Shown piece by piece: positions 9,063 to 15,095 of a DNA stretch of 15,095 nt. The position numbers and the translations under genes are program-made. Under the pieces are notes generated by a model. That model was not told where the DNA came from. It was given only the letters and a program-made list of their open reading frames with translations, and did no database searches. This stretch comes from Vairimorpha apis BRL 01 (Eukaryota; Microsporidia; Nosematidae), in assembly GCA_000447185.1 (NCBI GenBank), contig KE647167.1:1-15095 (forward strand). The letters run 5' to 3'. Position 1 is the first letter of the stretch; each line of letters begins with the position of its first letter.

Positions 9063-9628
9063 TTACATATCAACTGGTTCAAAAATAATTTTTTCAGGCG
9101 CTTTAAAAATTTTACTTGATTTAAATTTAAATAATTCATTAAACATATCAAAATTGTATCTTTTTCCAATTCTTTCCTTATTTTTATTTTTAATATCAAA
9201 TCCGTGCAATTTATGTTTTGATCCACCCATATCGTCTTTGCTTAATAAATCTCTCTGAGGTCTGTAATCATGTAAATACATACAATCAATATTTTGACAA
9301 GGTACACCTTTTAAAAAAAACGAACAATATTTTGTTGTGCCGTAAGTACATTTTAATGTTTTACCATCTAAAATGCTTTCATCTACTTCTTGTATGCATA
9401 ATTTTGCCTCGTCCTCACAGCTAAATGTTATATAAGCACTAGCTGTGCTCTCGATAACACTAGCTCGTTTGTTTACAACAATTTTTTTATAGTACCAAAT
9501 TGTCCAAAAAATTCTTTTCGGCTTAAAATATTTTCATCTGCATATTTTTGAGGTATACAAATAATATATACTAAGCTTTTCTGAATAATTCTTATATTGT
9601 TATAATCGTTAATTATCTCTAAAGACAT
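9063..9628 (-). CDS. NOT4: NOT4-like RRM and CCCH zinc-finger protein lacking the RING domain; one homopolymer frame break
   Basis: NOT4/CNOT4 is the ubiquitin-ligase-associated member of the CCR4-NOT mRNA decay complex: RING, then RRM, then a CCCH finger. This product begins directly at the linker and RRM: IRIIQKSLVYIICIPQKYAD (residues 12-31), KEFFGQFGTIKKIVV, SASAY-like ASAYITF, then DGKTLKCTYGTTKYC. The finger is C102-x8-C111-x4-C116-x3-H120, the same spacing as CNOT4, followed by YLHDYRPQ and a basic tail. The frame breaks at the T7 run 9482-9488, where one added base restores a 188-residue reading from ATG 9628 to the stop at 9063. Without it, a stop follows KKLL. CCC lies only 2 nt before the ATG, so the missing RING is not upstream in this gene. 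No E3 activity is expected; an RNA-binding or CCR4-NOT role is inferred. It stands alone between A/T deserts. Confidence 0.85.
9482..9488 (-). other. Homopolymer frame break in the NOT4-like gene
   Basis: T7 on the plus strand, A7 on the coding strand. One extra A would join FFGQFGTIKK to IVVNKRAS in the RRM; as given, two codons later the frame stops. Confidence 0.8.
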
Positions 9629-9630
9629 AA

Positions 9631-9633
9631 GGG
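9631..9633 (-). promoter_or_regulatory. CCC start signal of the NOT4-like gene
   Basis: TTTACCCTTATG on the coding strand, with two bases between CCC and ATG, the shortest such gap in the window. Confidence 0.72.
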
Positions 9634-11427
9634 TAAATTTTATTTAAATTTATAGCTATCAGTAAAACACGTAATGATTATGAAAAAAGGAATATCAAAA
9701 CTAAAAATAAAACAATCTGATAATTAAATTTGTTTTATATATCAATTTTTAAATTTTAAAATATTCGTAAAGTTTTTATTATTCAAATGATATGAATTTT
9801 TATATATTTTATAACTTTAAAATAATAATATTAGTATAAATTTTTTTTATATTTTATTTTTTTATTATTCATATATTTAAAATATATATTTTTTGTTTTA
9901 ATACCTTTGAAAATAATAACGCTATGATGATCATATTTATATTTTTATAACATTTTTTTTATATTAATATTTAATTAAAGATTCTCTATCTTTTTATAAT
10001 ATGATATACTGAGATAATTCTATGATATTTAAATTGTTGTCCATTTATTAAAATAAATTAAATAGGAAATTTATAAATTTACTATTTTAAATTTCTATAT
10101 ATATATAAATTTTAATATTTATAAATTTAATAAAATATTTTTTTTTGTTTAAAGACTACGATTAAAAAGAAATTTAACATTTAAAATTTTATTTTTATTA
10201 TATATATTTAGAAAAATGAATTTTTTTATTTTAATAAATAAATGATTAAATTCTAAAAATTTAAAATAAATAATAAACATATCTAAATTTATAGAAAGTT
10301 AGTAGTAATTCTATCAACTTTATAAAATGGTGAATAAAATGTTATATTATTATGACATTTGTCTTATTGCAAATTTTTTTTATAAAAATAACTTTTATCT
10401 AAAAAATAAACAAATGAGTTTTGTATATGATTTTAATAAATAATTTTATAAATAAGTATTTTTACATTATAATTTTTTTTAACTTGTAATTTTAATATGT
10501 ATTTCATAAAAACATGAAAATTATAATAATTTAATTGAAAAAAATAACAAAAATTTTTAAATTATATTTTAGTAAAAAAATAATAAAATATTTATAACAA
10601 TTATATCTTTGTTGTAAATTAACGATACAACTAGGTTTTTAAAATTTTTTGTGCAAGAATATTATAGAAAAAATTGATTTTTTATTCAAGAATATTATTA
10701 AAGAAAGTTCAAATTTAAAAATAATAATATTGAATATTTTTAATTAATTTATTGTTTTTATTAGTAAACAGATATTATTAATATATTTTTGCAGTTAAAA
10801 TAAATATACATTTTTTATTAAAAATTGTGTAAAAATATATAATTATTAGTATTTTTTATCATAAATTAATATTTTTATACGTTTTAGAATTAATGTCATA
10901 CGTTGCATTTGTATTCAAAAAAAAATATACTTTAAAAAATAAATTTTTTCTAATGTTTGTACTGATACATTTATAAACTAAAATAATGAAAATATAAATT
11001 TAATGATATTTTTTAAATTAAGTGTCTATAATTTTACAATATGCATATTAAAAGTAAACGACATATATTATATTTTACCTTATTTTTTTATAAAAACTTA
11101 CTTTATAAAAAAATATGTAAAATTTGATTTAATAAAAATCGTTAAGTTTGTCATAATGTGATCATATATAAATTTTTTGTTTATTTTAATAAATTAATGT
11201 TTAATAAACAAAAAATTTAAAAATTTTATTTTAAATAATATTCTTTAAAATTCATTAATTTTTGCAATATTGTTTATTATATATTTAATTATTAATAAGA
11301 TTAAAATATAATAATTACATTTAATTTTTTTATATTTATAAAATGAAAATTTTATGTTCAAATTTTTATCTTTTTATTTATATGCATTTGTTAAATAATA
11401 TATTTTTGTATATAAATTCATTAATTT
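9634..11427. other. A/T desert, no gene seen
   Basis: About 1.8 kb, the longest gene-free stretch here. Codons for stop are dense on both strands, C and G are rare, and no CCC start signal, tRNA, rRNA or protein remnant was recognised. Confidence 0.6.
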
Positions 11428-12120
11428 TTAATTGAGATATTCTTTAGAATCAACTTGCATAGCGATACCATTTTTTTTTAAAATCCAAAAATCAACATTT
11501 TCATTTGAAAGAAGTCCTTCTTCGGGATATGCATTTTTTAATGATTTTAATCCAGTAAAAATAAGTTGTTCTACATTAAAATTATCAAATTCATGACATT
11601 CATCTTCAAGTATTGTTCTACAAGACTGTGACCTGTTACCTATACTAAGTCCTTTAACCTCCTTTGCTACACCCATAGGACTAAAATTGGTAAGACATAT
11701 CCCATCATAATCTGTAAGTAAAAAGCCTTCAACACCATACATTCTGCTACCATTCACCAACGTTCTAAAACTTGCATCATAACATAAATCATCAAATACG
11801 TGTATAGGATGAATTTTTCGTTCTTTAATTACATGTTCATTGACATATTTATATTTCAAATATTTTACAATTTTATTACCGTCATTTGTAATACCACTAA
11901 AGCTGAAAAGTGAATAGTCATTAATCTTAAATATCTTTTTCTGATATTCTGCAAATATTGATCTCTTTATGTTATAAGTTACAATTACTCCTGCATTGTT
12001 ATTTTTAAGTGCTACAACTGTATTTCCTAAACCTACTGTATTTTTAACATATTCTATTTGCTTTATTTTTCCTTCAGGATTATAAATTATATGATTGTTA
12101 TAATCTGTATAAGAGGTCAT
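11428..12120 (-). CDS. PRE5: 20S proteasome subunit alpha6
   Basis: Alpha subunits form the outer rings of the 20S core and gate its channel. They are not catalytic. The 230-residue product has the alpha N-terminal signature (YNPEGKIKQIEYVKNTV, residues 13-29), then NTVVALKNNNAGVIVT. YQKKIFKIND (59-68) and LSIGNRSQSCRTILE (158-172) are most like alpha6 (yeast Pre5, human PSMA1). Length fits the family (about 230-260) without the long alpha C-terminal tail. There is no propeptide or catalytic Thr, as expected. The frame is intact although it contains a T9 run near 11471-11479. CCCC lies 4 nt before ATG 12120. It is divergent from the gene at 12272 with 151 bp between. Alpha versus beta is certain; alpha6 over other alphas is judged on the YQKKI and IGxRSQ stretches. 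Confidence 0.9.
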   Translation of the reverse strand: MTSYTDYNNHIIYNPEGKIKQIEYVKNTVGLGNTVVALKNNNAGVIVTYNIKRSIFAEYQKKIFKINDYSLFSFSGITNDGNKIVKYLKYKYVNEHVIKERKIHPIHVFDDLCYDASFRTLVNGSRMYGVEGFLLTDYDGICLTNFSPMGVAKEVKGLSIGNRSQSCRTILEDECHEFDNFNVEQLIFTGLKSLKNAYPEEGLLSNENVDFWILKKNGIAMQVDSKEYLN

Positions 12121-12124
12121 TAAA

Positions 12125-12128
12125 GGGG
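12125..12128 (-). promoter_or_regulatory. CCCC start signal of proteasome alpha6
   Basis: ATACCCCTTTAATG on the coding strand, 4 nt between the C tract and ATG. Confidence 0.72.
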
Positions 12129-12264
12129 TATTTTATATGATTTTTAAATTTAAATATAAAATTACACAACAAAATAAAATCAAAATAAATAAATGTCATT
12201 AAATGTATGTTATATATTTAAATCCAAGCTTAAAATATTTTAGTTTATTTTTGAATTATTTTTA

Positions 12265-12267
12265 CCC
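12265..12267 (+). promoter_or_regulatory. CCC start signal of the 121-residue gene
   Basis: TTTACCCTAATATG: 4 nt between CCC and the ATG at 12272. It lies inside the longer open frame from 12203 and shows that the internal ATG is the likely start. Confidence 0.68.
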
Positions 12268-12271
12268 TAAT

Positions 12272-12637
12272 ATGATCAACAGAATTTTAGATATAATAAC
12301 AACTGAAGATACCTTTAAAATTTTTAGCACTACTAAATCCCCTACGATTTACGATATAAACAAACTTAGAATCAGAACATTATCAAATGTAAAAAAATTT
12401 TTGATATCTTTTTTTGAAAATGCTTTGAAATCATCAAATACAGAATCACTATTTTTTAGTGAAGCATTCAGATTGAAAAAATTTGTAGAAAAACTTTTTA
12501 ATGAAATTGATGACGTAAATAAAGAAACCAGTGGTGATGATAACGTTGTTGATGCATATGTTAAAAGTTTAGTAGAATTTACTGAAGATTTAAATATTTT
12601 ATGTATAAAAGAACAAGTTTTTTATATTACATCATAA
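12272..12637 (+). CDS. Unrecognised small helical protein, 121 residues
   Basis: I do not recognise this protein. The open frame extends up to an ATG at 12203, but the CCC signal 4 nt before 12272 and the aromatic, low-complexity upstream residues favour the start at 12272. The product begins MINRILDIITTEDTF. Its middle is rich in charged and hydrophobic residues in helical spacing (SNVKKFLISFFENALK, then FRLKKFVEKLFNEIDD). An acidic loop follows (KETSGDDNVVD), then a last helix and a hydrophobic C-terminus. There is no signal peptide, membrane segment or zinc motif. Base composition resembles the real genes, not the spacers. It is divergent from proteasome alpha6 and shares a 151-bp upstream region with it. 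It is probably a conserved microsporidian protein of unknown function. Confidence 0.72.
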   Translation: MINRILDIITTEDTFKIFSTTKSPTIYDINKLRIRTLSNVKKFLISFFENALKSSNTESLFFSEAFRLKKFVEKLFNEIDDVNKETSGDDNVVDAYVKSLVEFTEDLNILCIKEQVFYITS

Positions 12638-13799
12638 ATAATCATTGTTTTATTAATGTGTAATTAAATAAAATATTTGAAATATTGGTATTATATTTTC
12701 ATAATTTTATACTTATTAAGAAATAAAAACTAGTTTTAAATATAAAATAACAAATAATTTTTATTTTATGACAATTAACTTTATTGCAAAGTGTAAATTT
12801 TATTTTTGAGTAACAACTATGAAAAAATATGTTTATAAAATTTTTTTATATATATTTTAATTTTGAATGATTATAACTTTTAACATTTAAAAATTTTTAT
12901 TTTTTTTATTTAAAAATAATCTTTAAAAATACAACTCAAAAATTACTATTATGATTACATTAGTATATATAAGATATTTTTAAATTTATCTTTGTTATTG
13001 TATAAAACAATATATTCTATTTGGAAGGTTTTAGTTTTAGAAAATAATTTTATAGTTTTCATTTTATTATAAAGTTTTAAAAATTATAGTAAATAATTTA
13101 TAAAGTAAGATTTGAAATAGATTTATATTTTACTTTTTTAAGTTATTATTTTAAAACTTATATATGATTTAATTAAATTTCAGATATTTTAAATTTGTTA
13201 TTTTTTAAAGATAAACAATTTATAACAAATCTAATATAAAATTTTATTTTTATATTATTTTGTAATTAAAAATGACAATATAAATTAAATTAAAATAGAA
13301 TTATGAAAATGGGTATATAATAAAAAATATATGATGTTATTAATTATATAATAGCAAAATATTTATAAAAAATCAATTGTTTTTATAAATAACATGTAAT
13401 ATTTAAACATTATTTAAAAATATTTTACCATATATGATTTAAAAGTTTCATAAATCTGTATTGATCTTTTTAATTCATCTGAAACGTTTAATTTTTATAT
13501 TTTAAAAATTTTATCAAATTAAATTTAGATTATTATAATATATATATTAATCGTTTAGAATTTTATTATTTATAAAATAAATTTAATTTTCTTATTTTCA
13601 TATAAATAAAAAAAATTTTATGCAAATAAATAATTTCTATTGTCACATTATATACATTAATATAACTTTTTTAGATAAACAATTATTAATCAATAAAAAA
13701 TTTATTCAAAGTATATATGATTCTTATAATTGTGTGTCATTTGTCACGATTAAATATAACTTAAATTAAATATAAATTTAGTTTTAAATTTGTTTTAAT
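12638..13799. other. A/T-rich spacer, no gene seen
   Basis: About 1.16 kb. A GGG near 13311-13313 resembles a minus-strand CCC signal, but no open frame follows it. Nothing else was recognised. Confidence 0.58.
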
Positions 13800-14690
13800 A
13801 AACCATTAATTCTTTCTCTGTAATGTGTTTATCTACGCAAATTTCTATAGTTTGTCACTAAAAACATATTTAACACTTTTAAATGCATATATGCTTTTGT
13901 TCTACTATATATTTTTATTGTTTTAATTTGCTCAACGTAGCTTTGTTTATATCTTCTCATGTTATAACATATGCTATTATTTTTGTATTGTATTTATGCA
14001 TAGCATCAAGTGTTTTGTCAGTAGTTCAAATAAAGTTTTTTTCTATTTATACAGTTCTTAAGTTGTCGAAACTTGTAATTTTTACTTTAACAATAAATAT
14101 CTCATTTATTCATTCATCCATGATAAACACATCAAAATTATGTTTTTTTTAATACACTTTTGTATTTGAGTATCTAATTTCCATCTGCATATTTTTGATA
14201 CATTCTTGTAAATAGAATTTTTAAATTTTTTCTATTAACATAGTTTATAATTAAAGAAAAACTAAAAAAATTTTATCTATAAGCTTCATTATACCACCAG
14301 ATATAGTCGTATGCTAATATTTTACACATATATTAGTCATATGGCCAACAGACTTACATACGCTCTACAATAAAAACATTTGACATTTTATCTAAAAATA
14401 TATTTATATCTTGCAATGCATATAATGCATTTTTCGAGATAGTATATTTTCGCATTTAATTTAAACTGATACTTTTTAAATTTACATAAAAAGGACTTTC
14501 TTTATCTGTACAGTATTATGTAATTTTTTTTTTGATATTTCACTGAACATGAAAGATTGTTAAGCATTATCTATATTTTTATGAAAAAATTCTATTTAAG
14601 AGAGATATGTATTTCTAACATTTTCTGTTTTTAAAAGGCTCTACTCCTAAGGTATATGTCCTGTTTAAATTTAAAAGTTTTATGTAGTTA
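13800..14690 (-). pseudogene. Retroelement-like relic B (degenerate pol-type coding sequence)
   Basis: The minus strand reads as protein in at least two frames broken by stops. The first frame (about 14502-14165) contains NALYALQDINIFLDKMSNVF, VCWPYD and DYIWWYNEAYR (14276-14308), Trp-rich and unlike random A/T. The second (about 14160-13865) contains FDVFIMDE, KVKITSFDNLRTV, KTLDAMHKYNTKIIAYVIT. Several stops are TGA, which could arise from CGA or TGG by one change. A further coding-like piece at 14580-14690 (LLKTENVRN) lies upstream. From memory the KITSFDNL...KTKII pattern is like the C-terminal part of Nosema reverse-transcriptase-type ORFs. Relic A shares LR, 15 positions, LD, then T-stop-acid. 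G and C are visibly more frequent than in the flanks, giving rough edges. The plus-strand frame at 13883-14152 is its antisense. Class is uncertain, decay is clear. Confidence 0.46.
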
Positions 14691-15095
14691 GAGAACAAAT
14701 GCGATAACTAGTAACTTATATTTTAATAAAAATATTTATTTTTTTTCGATAAGCATTTTATTTTTAATTTTAAATTTTATTTCAAATCTTCATAATAAAA
14801 CTATTATGATATTTATTTTACAGAAAATTAATAATTAAATATTATGAATTATGTATTAAATTAAGAATACAAGATGAATAATGTAAATTTTATAATTTTG
14901 TACAAAAATACAAAACAGAAACAATTTTTTTTGACTAATTGTAAAATTTCACAAATGTTATTAAAGTATAAAATTTAATGATTAAATAATAACTTTTTTT
15001 TGTAATCAAATTTTTAAAAATAATTAAAATATTTTGCAAATATAAAATAAATAGATTAAACTTTAAATAACAATATATTTACATTTAATTAAAAA
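14691..15095. other. A/T-rich spacer to window end
   Basis: Nothing recognised. Composition returns to extreme A/T after relic B. Confidence 0.58.

Noticed and set aside
9041..9424. Other open frames overlapping the NOT4-like gene (9041-9226 minus, 9218-9424 plus)
   Set aside because: They are in other frames or on the other strand of the RRM/zinc-finger reading, which matches the family throughout.
6499..13313. Isolated GGG/CCC triplets in spacers (near 6500, 7707 and 13312)
   Set aside because: No open frame begins within a few bases of any of them.
13883..14152. Plus-strand open frame of 89 codons, hydrophobic, membrane-like
   Set aside because: It is antisense to relic B; hydrophobic residues arise from the complement of A-rich codons. 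No CCC signal precedes it.

Overview
This window looks like nuclear DNA from a microsporidian, most likely of the Nosema/Vairimorpha clade. The sequence is extremely AT-rich. The genes are eukaryotic (ribosomal eS19, proteasome alpha subunit, eIF1, NOT4, PHO88/SND3), short and intronless. Seven of the nine genes carry a CCC or CCCC tract 2-11 nt before the start codon, inside otherwise pure A/T. That CCC-type start signal is known from Nosema. The genus assignment is from memory of those traits, not from a search.

Layout. Positions 1-123 are an octamer tandem repeat running off the left edge. Positions 733-3101 hold a tight block of four minus-strand housekeeping genes: eIF1 (SUI1), tRNA pseudouridine synthase PUS3, ribosomal protein eS19 and the ER-targeting protein PHO88/SND3. 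Positions 3431-3792 hold a broken plus-strand Nudix (DIPP-like) gene. Positions 4852-5490 encode a reduced QTRT2-like queuine tRNA-ribosyltransferase accessory subunit. Positions 7224-7445 are a T-rich heptamer repeat. Around 7860-8371 (plus) and 13800-14690 (minus) are two stop-riddled relics that look like copies of one retroelement-like family. Positions 9063-9628 (minus) encode a NOT4 RRM/zinc-finger protein without a RING domain. Positions 11428-12120 (minus) encode proteasome subunit alpha6, divergent from an unrecognised 121-residue gene at 12272-12637 (plus). Nearly everything else is long A/T spacer in which I see no gene, tRNA or rRNA.

How it fits together. The intact genes serve core information processing: translation start, 40S ribosome, tRNA modification, protein degradation, mRNA decay and ER targeting. 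They are not a pathway. Two otherwise well-conserved genes, eIF1 and NOT4, are interrupted only at A/T homopolymers, each reading through if one base is added per run. Because eIF1 is essential, these are more likely homopolymer sequencing errors, or sites of transcriptional slippage, than dead genes. The Nudix gene and the two retroelement relics look truly decayed. The two genes that lack the CCC signal are the reduced QTRT2-like gene and the broken Nudix gene.
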